The notes beneath the pieces were generated by a model. The model made no database searches. It had not been told where the DNA came from and was given only the letters and a program-made list of their open reading frames with translations. A program made the translations under genes and the position numbers. DNA of 64,000 nucleotides from Alkalihalophilus pseudofirmus OF4 (lineage in GTDB: Bacteria; Bacillota; Bacilli; Bacillales; Bacillaceae_D). Location: assembly GCF_000005825.2 (NCBI RefSeq), contig NC_013791.2, forward strand, positions 2,976,001-3,040,000, read 5' to 3'. Shown piece by piece: positions 35,720-45,027 of this stretch; positions within the stretch are counted from its first letter, which is position 1, and the number at the start of each line of letters is the position of its first letter.

Positions 35720-37282
35720 GTGGTTAAGTATCGAGAAATCTTAAGGCTTCATGCGCAGGAAGTCACACAAAGGGGGATAGCTTCGAGCTGTGGCCATTCT
35801 AGAAACACAATTAGAGAAGTAATTCGGCGAGCGGAAGAGAAGAACATTCAGTGGCCAATAGAAAAGGACATGACAGATCAAGACCTACAAATGATTTTAT
35901 TCCCTGAGAAAAAGGTGCCGTCAGACCATCGTCGAAAGCCTGATGGCGAGTATATTCATAAGGAATTGGCTAAAACTGGGGTAACACTCTCCCTTTTATG
36001 GGACGAGTACTCTTTACAGTGCAGGGCAAACGATGAAATTCCGTACAGTTATCGTCAGTTTTGTAGATTTTACAACGACTATGCAAGGAAAACCAAAGCA
36101 ACAATGCGCATCAAAAGAAAGCCTGGGGAACAAATGGAAGTGGACTGGGCAGGTCAAACTATGCATATCACGAACAATCTAACAGGAGAAGAAGCTCCTG
36201 TTTATATTTTTGTTTCTGCATTGCCATGTAGTCAATATGCGTATGTAGAAGGATTCTTATCCATGGATGTAGAGAGTTGGATTACAGCCCATATTCATGC
36301 TTTTGAATTTTATGGGGGAGTCACGAGGATTATTGTTCCCGATAACTTAAAGACAGGAGTGACAAAGTCTTCCCGTACCGATCCTATTATTAATCAAAGC
36401 TATCAGGAAATGGCTGAGTTTTACCAGACTACTATTATCCCAGCACGTGTACGTCATCCCAAGGACAAACCAAGTGTAGAAGGTAATGTTGGTCATATCT
36501 CAACTTGGATCATCGCTTCTCTTCGCAATGAAAAGTTCTTTTCTTTGATTGAACTAAACAAAGCGATAAAAGAAAAACTAGATGTAGTGAATACAAAACC
36601 TTTCCAAAAGAGAAAAGGGAATAGGCAGGAAGCATTTTTAGAGGAAGAAAGATTTGCATTGATTCCCCTGCCTCATTCACCTTATGAGATCGCAAGCTGG
36701 GCAAAGACCGTTGTCCAGCCTGACTATCATATAAAAGTGGATCATAACTATTACTCTGTTCCCTATGATTATATCAAATATGTGGTAGACGTTCGAGTAA
36801 CGAGGAATATCATTGAAGTATTTTATAAGAATATACGAATTGCTTCGCATAAAAGATCAAATAAGTCAGGTGGAGATTTCAGTACTATTCCTGATCATAT
36901 GCCTAGAGACCATAGAAAGTATGCATCATTTGATAAGGAATTTATATTAGAGTGGGGTGCTACAACTGGCCCTGCCACCTTATTAACCATTGAAAGAATC
37001 TTAGAATCTTATCCGACTGAAAAGCAGGGCCTGAAATCTGCCTATGCATTAATGAAACTAGCAGATAAATACTCTATCGAACGCATAGAGAAGGCATGTG
37101 AAAGAGTGTTGTCCTATACGCCAAGACCCAAACTAAAAAGCATTCAAACCATCCTAAAAACAGGACATGACAAATTACCAGTAGAGGATACAAGCAAACA
37201 GTTGAGCACACAAAAAAATGATAACGTTTACGGGTTTACTCGTGGCGCTGATTATTACGGAGGGAATAATAATGACAATTGA
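35720..37282 (+). CDS. istA: IS21 transposase IstA
   Basis: A 520-aa DDE transposase. It has an N-terminal HTH (LRLHAQEVTQRGIASSCGHSRNTIREVIRRAEEK), a core starting GEQMEVDWAGQTM, then VPDNLKTGV and KDKPSVEGNVGHI. I choose GTG 35,720 because AGGAGG is 7 bp upstream. Homologous to copy 1 throughout but clearly divergent. Its stop overlaps the istB start by 11 bp. Confidence 0.92.
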   Translation: MVKYREILRLHAQEVTQRGIASSCGHSRNTIREVIRRAEEKNIQWPIEKDMTDQDLQMILFPEKKVPSDHRRKPDGEYIHKELAKTGVTLSLLWDEYSLQCRANDEIPYSYRQFCRFYNDYARKTKATMRIKRKPGEQMEVDWAGQTMHITNNLTGEEAPVYIFVSALPCSQYAYVEGFLSMDVESWITAHIHAFEFYGGVTRIIVPDNLKTGVTKSSRTDPIINQSYQEMAEFYQTTIIPARVRHPKDKPSVEGNVGHISTWIIASLRNEKFFSLIELNKAIKEKLDVVNTKPFQKRKGNRQEAFLEEERFALIPLPHSPYEIASWAKTVVQPDYHIKVDHNYYSVPYDYIKYVVDVRVTRNIIEVFYKNIRIASHKRSNKSGGDFSTIPDHMPRDHRKYASFDKEFILEWGATTGPATLLTIERILESYPTEKQGLKSAYALMKLADKYSIERIEKACERVLSYTPRPKLKSIQTILKTGHDKLPVEDTSKQLSTQKNDNVYGFTRGADYYGGNNNDN

Positions 37283-38021
37283 TAACACTTTAACAAAATT
37301 AAATGAAATGAGAATGACTGCAATGGCAGAAACATTAAGAGAACAATTGAGAAATTCAGAATACCAAGAACTATCTTTCGAGGAACGATTTGGGTTACTC
37401 GTTGATATCGAATGGTCCAGAAGACAAAACAATAAACTTGATCGCCTGATCAAGTCGGCTGAATTACGTGATACACAGGCATGTATCGAGGATATTGAAT
37501 ATCATCCGGATAGAAAGCTTGATAAAGCGCAAATTTTACGATTAGCAACCTGTAATTATATTGAAGAACATCACAATATTATATTAATGGGTGCTTCTGG
37601 AAATGGAAAAACCTATTTATCTTGTGCATTTGGCATAGCTGCATGTCGTCAGTTGTATAAAGTGAAATATATTCGATTACCAGACCTCTTGGATGAATTA
37701 GCAATCGCAAGAGGAGAAGGAACTTATAGAAAGGTGATGAAAAAATACAAGAATGTAAACCTACTCATCTTAGATGAGTGGCTATTAACTCCGTTAAAAG
37801 AGACTGAGGCAAGAGATCTTCTTGAAATCGTAGAAGCACGCCACCAGCAAGGATCAACTATCTTTTGTTCTCAATTTGATCCTAGAGGATGGCACGATAA
37901 AATTGGTGAAGGTACACTGGCAGATGCCATTCTAGACAGAATTGTGCACGATTCCTACACCATACTTATTGACGGTGAAGTCTCCATGAGAGAACGTCAC
38001 GGATTGGCGGTATCAAAATGA
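37272..38021 (+). CDS. istB: IS21 helper ATPase IstB
   Basis: A 249-aa AAA+ protein with Walker A GASGNGKTY, Walker B LLILDEW and IFCSQFDPRGWH. The start ATG 37,272 follows GGAGGG inside the end of istA; an upstream in-frame start has no support. The stop overlaps the start of a 66-codon frame. Confidence 0.92.
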   Translation: MTIDNTLTKLNEMRMTAMAETLREQLRNSEYQELSFEERFGLLVDIEWSRRQNNKLDRLIKSAELRDTQACIEDIEYHPDRKLDKAQILRLATCNYIEEHHNIILMGASGNGKTYLSCAFGIAACRQLYKVKYIRLPDLLDELAIARGEGTYRKVMKKYKNVNLLILDEWLLTPLKETEARDLLEIVEARHQQGSTIFCSQFDPRGWHDKIGEGTLADAILDRIVHDSYTILIDGEVSMRERHGLAVSK

Positions 38022-38218
38022 TCCCAGAAGAAGTTGAAATCCGTATAGCGAAGTATTTTTTACACATGTATTTACCTGATGAAGTAATGCGGAAAGTGGA
38101 AGAAAAACTCCTACCTCCATGTGTTTGGAAAGGTGAAGAGGAATTAGACTACGATGAACTCGTTCGTTGGTCTCTTGAGATAATTAATCAAGAACTAGAC
38201 GGTAAAAGCTTTAAATAA
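38018..38218 (+). CDS. Third small frame of IS21 copy 2
   Basis: A 66-aa acidic protein (MIPEEVEIRIAKYFLHMYLPDEVMRKVEEKL) whose ATG overlaps the istB stop by 4 bp (ATGA). It lies inside the inverted repeats of the IS. Standard IS21 elements have only istA and istB, and copy 1 has no such frame. Unknown function; the coupling suggests it is translated. Confidence 0.5.
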   Translation: MIPEEVEIRIAKYFLHMYLPDEVMRKVEEKLLPPCVWKGEEELDYDELVRWSLEIINQELDGKSFK

Positions 38219-38430
38219 GTCAAACAGCCATTGGAATGTTTCAGGTTTCAATGGCTTTATATCAATCTACTATTGTCTCTCTCCCCGGCACTTACTGGCT
38301 CATTCTGGCTCAATACTCATACGGAAAGATTACACCAATAATACTTTTGGATTCACTATTTATATGGTTGTGGATCACTTCTGTCATAAGTGGATCAATA
38401 TCTTGTCCGGAGTGGGTCAAAAAGATGGCA

Positions 38431-38701
38431 GAGATGGGGCTAACCTATGTCCTTCTTCACTTCCTGCAAAAATAATCGTAGCAACAAATGAGTCTTCTAT
38501 CTTTGGCTCTTGAGGGAAGTTAATAGTTTGACCGAATACAATAGAGAGTCCTTGTTTAGCTAATTGCAATATAGAACCTGCGAGTATTCTCCGAGTAACA
38601 TCAAAGATATCCGCTTCATTTCTGTACTTTTCAGATAGTTCCTTAGCGTTGTTCATCTCTTTAGTTATTCGTTCGCTATCAATCATCCCATTACTATCCA
38701 T
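38431..38701 (-). pseudogene. N-terminal part of a gene split by IS21 copy 2
   Basis: About 90 codons starting MDSNGMIDSERITKEMNNAKEL at ATG 38,701 and entering the IS after HRLAPS. The product is soluble and acidic, with no recognised family (residues FVATIIFAGSEEGHR near the break). It probably continued into the fragment at 35,295-35,601. Confidence 0.5.
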
Positions 38702-38775
38702 GCTTTTTTTGTTCGTAAATAATAGTCTACCTTTTTCATTTAAACTGCCACATTAGTATAAAACTTCACAAAAAA

Positions 38776-38802
38776 GGCGTTAATCCTTCTTGGATTAACG
38801 CC
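38776..38802 (-). terminator. Terminator after the GHKL-caspase gene
   Basis: GGCGTTAATCC (38,776-38,786) and GGATTAACGCC (38,792-38,802) form a perfect 11-bp stem. On the minus strand it is followed by TTTTTTGTG. It is about 110 bp past the stop of the giant gene. Confidence 0.8.
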
Positions 38803-38915
38803 CTTGTTTACCACAAGACACTCTTAATTGGCTATTCTCTTTCAGTGATAATGAAAAATCATTTTCCTTAAAAAGATATTACTAACGTAAGTTTAACTAC
38901 TATTTTTAATAAGGC

Positions 38916-41900
38916 TTATTCAATATTATTCATTTCCAAAATTATATTTTCATTTGATGACTCAATAATTGACCTAGGTATTTGAGTATATTTCCATTCA
39001 GGTTCAGTATAATTTGAGACAGAATTAGACAAATAGTTGCTTAATGACCTATCCGTTATATAATTTCCATTTACAATAGCACTCTTTTCTTTCCCACTTA
39101 ATGCATTAATTAAATGATAAGTCCAAACTCCATTCATTAAAATATCCGAGGAATATGAGCTTTGACCTGTTAAACAAGATAAAAATATAGAATAATTTGG
39201 ATTTTCGTTAGTATATATAACTAATTCATCATCAATAATATCCGATATATTACTTCTCTCATTTTCATCCTTAAAGATTTTGGCACAGGCATCTATAAAA
39301 ATTAATGCATTATTACATTTTGATTTTTTTAAAGGATCCAATAATAACTTTGATAGTGATATAGCTGTTTCCGTTATACTAGAAGAATGCATATCATAAG
39401 TTGACAAGTAGTTTGTTACTCCATTATGGAATCCATGACCTACATAATAAAAAATAAATCGATCTTTCTCAGTTAATGAATTAAATAGCATTTTAAGATC
39501 AAATTCTAAATTCGACTTTACTGCCTCTTCATTTTTTATAACAATAATATCTTCTTCTCTTATTTTCATATGATCAATTAATACATTTTTAAATTTCTCT
39601 GCATCATCGTTAGCATATTTAACAGGGGGGATTTGATTTTGATTTCTAGGAAAATAATTTTCTATAGAAATAATAAGAGCAACGTTTTTTTCATAGTGCG
39701 GTTTACTTAATGTTGTTACTGTTTTAGGTGGTCTATTTTCTATAACATTTTGATTCCCCACACGAACATATTTATAATTACTAATTAAAATTGGCTCATC
39801 ACTTTTTCCTATTTCTATAGCAAATATAATCTTTTGGTTATGTTGAGTCCAATCATACTTAATCTGTGGAACCTTTGATAATAATCTTACAGCTTCTCCT
39901 ATTATCTCAACTACTTTAAATTCTATACTTATACCTACAACTTCATTTAAATGTGAGTTAACTTCTTTAATTCCAAATATTAATTTACCTCCATCAGTAT
40001 TACTAAAGGCTGCTATGGTCTGTGATAATATCTGTGGAGTATATGGGACTGGGCTAAAGTCTAAAACCTTAGACTTCTTCTCTTTTAATATCTTATCTAA
40101 GTCATCTGAAATAAATTCAATGTTATTAATGGGAATTTTATTCATTCCTGTTTTCTTAAATAATTGTCCCATAGTTATCCTTCTAACACTATGTAAATCA
40201 CCATTTTCACACCACAGCTCAGCATCCATATAGTCTAGAACATCGAACTCAGAAGTATAGTATAATAAAACCTTATTTCCATCAGAAGGTCTGGCAACTA
40301 CCGCTATTTCATTACCATTTTTATAGATCCCTCCAATTATACTTTTAGCTATTCGATAACTATTTGAACAATCATATTCATCTAAAGTTGTTAGATAGTT
40401 TAATACATTAGTAACTGCTCTATCGACTAAACTTTCAGCATGAACTAATGCATTATATTCCGATTTAGATAAATGATAAAAAGAAGGAGGCATTTTGCTA
40501 TTTTCAATTTTACTTTCTAATTCTGCAAATGATTTTAACTTATTATCATTTGTAGCTCCTAAAATTTCGCAGTCATCCTCTTTAATATGAGTAATATCAA
40601 ATTCTTCAACTTCGAAATAATGCTTTATTTCTGGAATAGATGATCTTAAAAGAAAATCAATTTTTTTGTCATGACCTCTTAAATTATAATAATTACCTAA
40701 ATCCCCAGATAATTTTAATAACACACTGTTTGAGTCCCATGGTTCCTTTACATAAAGTGTGTTATCCATAAAGTGAGTATAAACTACTTTAGAAAATCCT
40801 AATTCATCATAAGTAATTTTTAATTCTTCTGCTTCGTATAATTCTAAGGCATCTGTATTTTCTTCTAGCATACTTAATGTAGTATTTATCAATTCGTTAC
40901 TTTCATCATTTTCAATCCAAACTTTTAAGTATGGTAAAATTTTATACAAATGGCTCTTTAACGAATATGCTGACTGTATTTCGGAATGAACTAATTTAAA
41001 CTCGCTTTGTCTTAAAATTTTTACTTTAAAGCAGTTTAAAAATGTTTCTAGAGACCGATGCTGTTTATTTTCGGAGCTTAAATAAATGAACCCATATTGT
41101 TCTTGGAATACAGATTCATTTCCATCCCAATAATAATATAGACTTTTGCATTCACCGAAGAACTTTTTACTATTTAATAAACAATTTTCTTCAGACCATT
41201 TTTTCACTATTTCAAGTTGGTCCTGATTCCAATACTCACAATTATCCATAAGTTGGTGATATATTGACTGAATTCTTTTTAAATTATCTTCTTTAACTTG
41301 ATTGTTATCGAGAGTGTCCATGGAAATTTGTGATAAAAGTTCTAAGTAGTCTTCAAGCTCAAGATGATTTTTTAAATTAAAAAATGATTTCCATTCTGAT
41401 GAAAGCTCATTGCCCTGAAAAACTGGCAGGTATTTACCTGCGACTTCAATTATCTCTTCCGAATTAAGAAAAATTGCACTCGAGTTTAAACAATTATTCT
41501 TTACTGTAGGTAAACAATTATTGTTCTTAATAAACCAAGGAATGTAGTTTTCTATCTCATCACCACTAATTCTCCCATGACGCCCACTATATCCCCAAAA
41601 TGCAAGAGCAGGTTTTTTTAATTCATTTGGAGAATATAAATCCATTATGTCTTCCCATAATATTTTGGCAACTTTAGGATTATTATTTATATTTTCAAGA
41701 AACTCAATTGAAACTATTCTTTCAAATTCATCCGCCCTAAATACAGAGTGAAAGGGTTTAAACTTTTTATCATCCTCATTAAAGTATTCGTCTTTAATTC
41801 CTTTTGATAATAATTGCTGTTTAGTATATTTGTCTGAGTAGTTTAGGAGTGAAATTCCTTCCTTAGCACCGAGTTTCTTAAAAAAACGTTTCCATTCGTC

Positions 41901-43946
41901 AATTTCTAATTTATTTTCACAATACTCTTCACTAATAAAAAAATCTTTCTGAATTAACATTTCTAAATCCACTCTTGGTTTATAGTAATTAGATAAATAA
42001 CATTCTTTTACTGGTATTAGTGAACCCTTTTGTGTAAGGATTTTAATTTTATTTAAGTCATTTAAAAGAGCATCATCCAAAACACCTTTTCTATATAATA
42101 AAAATAAATCAGTTATTAATTTATGTGTATTTTCTAATGTTGAAATGTTTTCAATATTCGGTATTATATTTTGACGTATGTAAGTTACATCAGTTTTTTC
42201 CTTAACACCTAAATTTTCAAGCCATTTATATAACTCTCGGTTGACTTTTATAGTTTTTTGAATTGCTTCATGTAAAAACATCAGATCACTTTCAGGGTTA
42301 TTCCAATTTGTATCATCGGGAGTTGGAATACATACTTGATTAGGAAAGCTTAGCTTTTGTTTGTGATTCCAAATAAAAGGAAGACTCTGCATAAATTGAT
42401 CATCAAATGGTTTAGTCTTTTTATCATAAAGTTTCTTCAAATGAGAAATTAAATAAATATTTTTAAACTCATTATGTTCCACATAAAAATAAGATGAAAG
42501 AAGAAACTTACTAAATTCATTCCAAGAAAACTTAAAGGAACATAAATCATTTATATATGTTGAATAGGGATTACTTTTTATAAATTTTTTATTCAAGGAT
42601 TCTTCATAATCTAAAAATCTACATACATATGCTTTAACAGCTTTTTCCCCAACAAAAGCTTTTTCAGATAAAAAAGTTGTATCTACTATAGCGTCCCTAA
42701 CAGTTATTAATTCATCATCTCTTGTAAGTATAAATTTAATTTTATTAAACGCTTCTTTAATACCACTATTGAAACTATTCCCTAATTCATTTTTATATAT
42801 TTCTTTTGGGATTAATTGATAACCTTGATACTTAAACTCCGAGCATACTAGCTCTGCAATCCAACGAACAATTTCAACAGGTAATGAATTAAAAATCCAT
42901 TGATTCCATTTTGAATCACTATGTAATGATTCTCTATTAGCCGCAGTTAAAAAACTTGTATTTACCAAGACTGGAAGTTCATATTTAGATTCACCTGTCG
43001 GTAAGTAAGAATACAATAGATTTTCTTCTTTAGATAATTTCACTATTTCATTATCAATAATTTTTGCAGCTAAAGTAATCTCAATTTCAGTTGCTGCTGC
43101 TAATTTTTCTGGAATATTTCTATCTTCATTAAGAATTGCTCGCATACTCTCTGGTACTTTTAATGTAGTACTTTTAATTATCCATTCTGAATTGCTATGT
43201 TTATTCTCTAATTTTATTATGTTTTCACTGCTACGATCTATCAAGATCGATGAACTCTGAGGAAGTTCGAAGTTAATTTTTGAGATATTTTTTAAGAATA
43301 AGAACATATTTGTGTTTTTAGTTAAATAGTTTATGGCTTCTTCAACGTCAGCTAAATTATGTAAAGTAATAATTGTTGCAACATTGATATCTTTACTTTT
43401 TATAAACTCCCTTATCGATAAACTTACTTCATCCTCTTTTGTATATATAGGAATTATCTGCCAAGGGTATTGAAACTTCCTGCCACTTTCAGTTTCCCAT
43501 TCCTCCCTAGAATATTCCCATTGCCATCTAAAATCATAGTCTCTATCAAATCTGAAATACTCACCGTTCGAATAAATTTTTACTTTATCTGACTGACCAA
43601 ATACAGATTTAAAACCTATTCCCTTATAGCCTGTCTTGCTAATGTCATTTTTTTTGGTTCCATTATTTACATTACAAATCCCCATTAAATCCCGCTTATC
43701 AAAAGCTTTTCCACTATGACCAAATATCAATTCTTGACCTATGATCTTCACCCAAACTTCAACAGGATTACCCTTTTCTAAAGAATCATCAGCATTTTGT
43801 AGTAACTCATAGATGAATCTATTTGCATCAGTATATAAATCACCAGATAATGCATTTAATGAGCTTGCCTGATTTACTGCTTGTGTCGGGTTTTTATAAG
43901 AAGAATTCTCTTCAAATATACGTATAATATCTTGATAGATTGTCAA
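38916..43946 (-). CDS. Giant GHKL (sacsin/Hsp90-like) ATPase - AlbA_2 - caspase-like protease
   Basis: A 1,676-aa multidomain protein. Residues about 1-350 form a GHKL ATPase of the sacsin/Hsp90-like type: N-box FIYELLQNADDS (about 44-55) and GYKGIGFKSVFGQSDKV (about 106-122). About 350-1,290 is a long mostly helical region without a known motif. About 1,290-1,395 is AlbA_2/Schlafen-like (LSQTIAAFSNTDGGKLIFGIKE). About 1,420-1,676 is caspase-like: VALIISIENY, YYVGHGFH (His about 1,504) and LIFIDAC (Cys about 1,554), the His/Cys dyad. The most likely start is TTG 43,946, 7 bp after GGAGG; an ATG at 43,973 is possible. It overlaps the upstream phosphatase gene. The build (NTPase sensor plus protease effector) suggests a suicide-type defence protein; this is inference. 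Confidence 0.85.
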   Translation of the reverse strand: MTIYQDIIRIFEENSSYKNPTQAVNQASSLNALSGDLYTDANRFIYELLQNADDSLEKGNPVEVWVKIIGQELIFGHSGKAFDKRDLMGICNVNNGTKKNDISKTGYKGIGFKSVFGQSDKVKIYSNGEYFRFDRDYDFRWQWEYSREEWETESGRKFQYPWQIIPIYTKEDEVSLSIREFIKSKDINVATIITLHNLADVEEAINYLTKNTNMFLFLKNISKINFELPQSSSILIDRSSENIIKLENKHSNSEWIIKSTTLKVPESMRAILNEDRNIPEKLAAATEIEITLAAKIIDNEIVKLSKEENLLYSYLPTGESKYELPVLVNTSFLTAANRESLHSDSKWNQWIFNSLPVEIVRWIAELVCSEFKYQGYQLIPKEIYKNELGNSFNSGIKEAFNKIKFILTRDDELITVRDAIVDTTFLSEKAFVGEKAVKAYVCRFLDYEESLNKKFIKSNPYSTYINDLCSFKFSWNEFSKFLLSSYFYVEHNEFKNIYLISHLKKLYDKKTKPFDDQFMQSLPFIWNHKQKLSFPNQVCIPTPDDTNWNNPESDLMFLHEAIQKTIKVNRELYKWLENLGVKEKTDVTYIRQNIIPNIENISTLENTHKLITDLFLLYRKGVLDDALLNDLNKIKILTQKGSLIPVKECYLSNYYKPRVDLEMLIQKDFFISEEYCENKLEIDEWKRFFKKLGAKEGISLLNYSDKYTKQQLLSKGIKDEYFNEDDKKFKPFHSVFRADEFERIVSIEFLENINNNPKVAKILWEDIMDLYSPNELKKPALAFWGYSGRHGRISGDEIENYIPWFIKNNNCLPTVKNNCLNSSAIFLNSEEIIEVAGKYLPVFQGNELSSEWKSFFNLKNHLELEDYLELLSQISMDTLDNNQVKEDNLKRIQSIYHQLMDNCEYWNQDQLEIVKKWSEENCLLNSKKFFGECKSLYYYWDGNESVFQEQYGFIYLSSENKQHRSLETFLNCFKVKILRQSEFKLVHSEIQSAYSLKSHLYKILPYLKVWIENDESNELINTTLSMLEENTDALELYEAEELKITYDELGFSKVVYTHFMDNTLYVKEPWDSNSVLLKLSGDLGNYYNLRGHDKKIDFLLRSSIPEIKHYFEVEEFDITHIKEDDCEILGATNDNKLKSFAELESKIENSKMPPSFYHLSKSEYNALVHAESLVDRAVTNVLNYLTTLDEYDCSNSYRIAKSIIGGIYKNGNEIAVVARPSDGNKVLLYYTSEFDVLDYMDAELWCENGDLHSVRRITMGQLFKKTGMNKIPINNIEFISDDLDKILKEKKSKVLDFSPVPYTPQILSQTIAAFSNTDGGKLIFGIKEVNSHLNEVVGISIEFKVVEIIGEAVRLLSKVPQIKYDWTQHNQKIIFAIEIGKSDEPILISNYKYVRVGNQNVIENRPPKTVTTLSKPHYEKNVALIISIENYFPRNQNQIPPVKYANDDAEKFKNVLIDHMKIREEDIIVIKNEEAVKSNLEFDLKMLFNSLTEKDRFIFYYVGHGFHNGVTNYLSTYDMHSSSITETAISLSKLLLDPLKKSKCNNALIFIDACAKIFKDENERSNISDIIDDELVIYTNENPNYSIFLSCLTGQSSYSSDILMNGVWTYHLINALSGKEKSAIVNGNYITDRSLSNYLSNSVSNYTEPEWKYTQIPRSIIESSNENIILEMNNIE

Positions 43947-44439
43947 TTGAATCCCTCCAAAAATGATAATCAAATTTCTTATTAAAATAATTCAATGTAC
44001 ATGTCATGATATTACCATGAATGCCTACTGCTACCCTTTTTCTACGATATTTAGAAACAATATGCTTCAAACCACTTATACCACGTTCTTGAACTTCTTG
44101 ATTAGATTCACCACCCGAAAACCTAAAAATGGGATTATCAAACACATATTTAATGGCTTCAAGTGGTTTATCAAAATAAAAATCTCTTGCTGCTAAGTCT
44201 CTCTCTATAAAACGGGAATCCAGTTCAATTTCTTTATGTAGATACCTTGCTAGTCCTTCTACTGTTTGTATTGCTCTTACATATGGACTAGATATTACAT
44301 ATTGAATATCCTCTTTTATCATTTTGTCAGTAATCTTTTTTGCGGTAGCCCAACCTTTTGCAGATAACTCTCTAGTTTCTTCGTTTTCTAATGAAAAATC
44401 AGAATGAGCGTGTCTAAGAAAATATATCTCTGTATTCAT
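43912..44439 (-). CDS. Histidine phosphatase-family protein
   Basis: A 175-aa protein of the phosphoglycerate-mutase-like branch. LRHAHSD (residues 8-14) is the RHG-type motif with the phospho-accepting His, SSPYVRAIQTVEGL supplies the second Arg, and GIHGNIM carries the second catalytic His. Starts at ATG 44,439. Its last 35 bp overlap the start of the GHKL-caspase gene, so the two are almost certainly cotranscribed and coupled. The substrate is unknown; it may process a nucleotide or phosphoprotein in the same system. Confidence 0.8.
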   Translation of the reverse strand: MNTEIYFLRHAHSDFSLENEETRELSAKGWATAKKITDKMIKEDIQYVISSPYVRAIQTVEGLARYLHKEIELDSRFIERDLAARDFYFDKPLEAIKYVFDNPIFRFSGGESNQEVQERGISGLKHIVSKYRRKRVAVGIHGNIMTCTLNYFNKKFDYHFWRDSIDNLSRYYTYI

Positions 44440-44519
44440 TAACTCCCCACCCTTCCACTTTTACTACATATTTATCAATCCATTTAACTCTATGACTTTA
44501 TCGTGACGAACTCTAACAA

Positions 44520-44684
44520 CTAATCTTCTAGTTCTTTCAATAAATCATTTGCTTCTTTTTCAATCTGCTTTATTTTTTCTTCCCTATTTTGTTTCCTTTC
44601 TTCAATTAATTGGTTCATTGATTTTTTATGATTAATACTTCTTGGCCATTTATTCAAATTTATAATTTTCTTTCTTTCTTTCAT
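44520..44684 (-). CDS. Small coiled-coil protein
   Basis: A 54-aa, highly charged helical protein (MKERKKIINLNKWPRSI at the start, then a K/E-rich coiled coil). AAGG lies 9 bp before ATG 44,684. It is read in the same direction as the phosphatase and GHKL-caspase genes, 80 bp upstream, and could be the first gene of that operon. Confidence 0.4.
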   Translation of the reverse strand: MKERKKIINLNKWPRSINHKKSMNQLIEERKQNREEKIKQIEKEANDLLKELED

Positions 44685-44809
44685 ATTTAATACCTTGCCT
44701 TTCTTAATTATTTATTTCAACCTTTACCTTAGCTACTTTCTATATCTTACCATTCAGACTCGACACCTTCACACAATACATGATTTATTGAATCCACATA
44801 TTAAAAAGT

Positions 44810-44831
44810 CCCGCCCAAATTAATGAGCGGG
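44810..44831 (-). terminator. Terminator downstream of hsdR
   Basis: CCCGC (44,810-44,814) pairs with GCGGG (44,827-44,831), with extra pairing inside. On the minus strand it runs into ACTTTTT. It follows the leftward restriction-modification operon. Confidence 0.5.
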
Positions 44832-44871
44832 TTTCTAGTTTTTTTAGATAATATTCTTAGCATAATACATC

Positions 44872-44917
44872 TTCTCACAAACTATTAACTAAATTAAAAT
44901 TATATAGTTTGTGAGAA
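44872..44917. repeat. 14-bp perfect inverted repeat
   Basis: TTCTCACAAACTAT (44,872-44,885) and ATAGTTTGTGAGAA (44,904-44,917) flank an 18-bp AT-only-like spacer. It lies between the hsdR stop and the next terminator. It may be a second terminator or the end of a small mobile repeat. Confidence 0.5.
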
Positions 44918-45027
44918 ATTTAATAGAAGAGCGTGATAATGGCTATTTTCGCACTCTACCTTTTCTACTATAAAAATGAAGGGTTGGTAAACCATCCTAC
45001 ATTTTTGTTTTGCTAATTCTTATAAAG

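Larger units (their letters stand above)
35602..38430 (+). mobile_element. IS21-family insertion sequence, copy 2
   Basis: A 2,829-bp element with istA, istB and a third small frame. The ends are inverted repeats: TGCCATCTTTTTGATCC at the left, complement TGCCATCTTTTTGACCC at the right, with further matches (CGGACA, TTGATCCA, GACA) inward. I find no target-site duplication at these boundaries, unlike copy 1, so a deletion or recombination next to the element is possible. It appears to split a leftward gene. Confidence 0.88.

Noticed and set aside
38236-38475. Rightward open frame across the right end of IS21 copy 2
   Set aside because: It runs through the inverted repeat and into flanking DNA, has no ribosome site, and reads through sequence explained by the IS end and the split gene.
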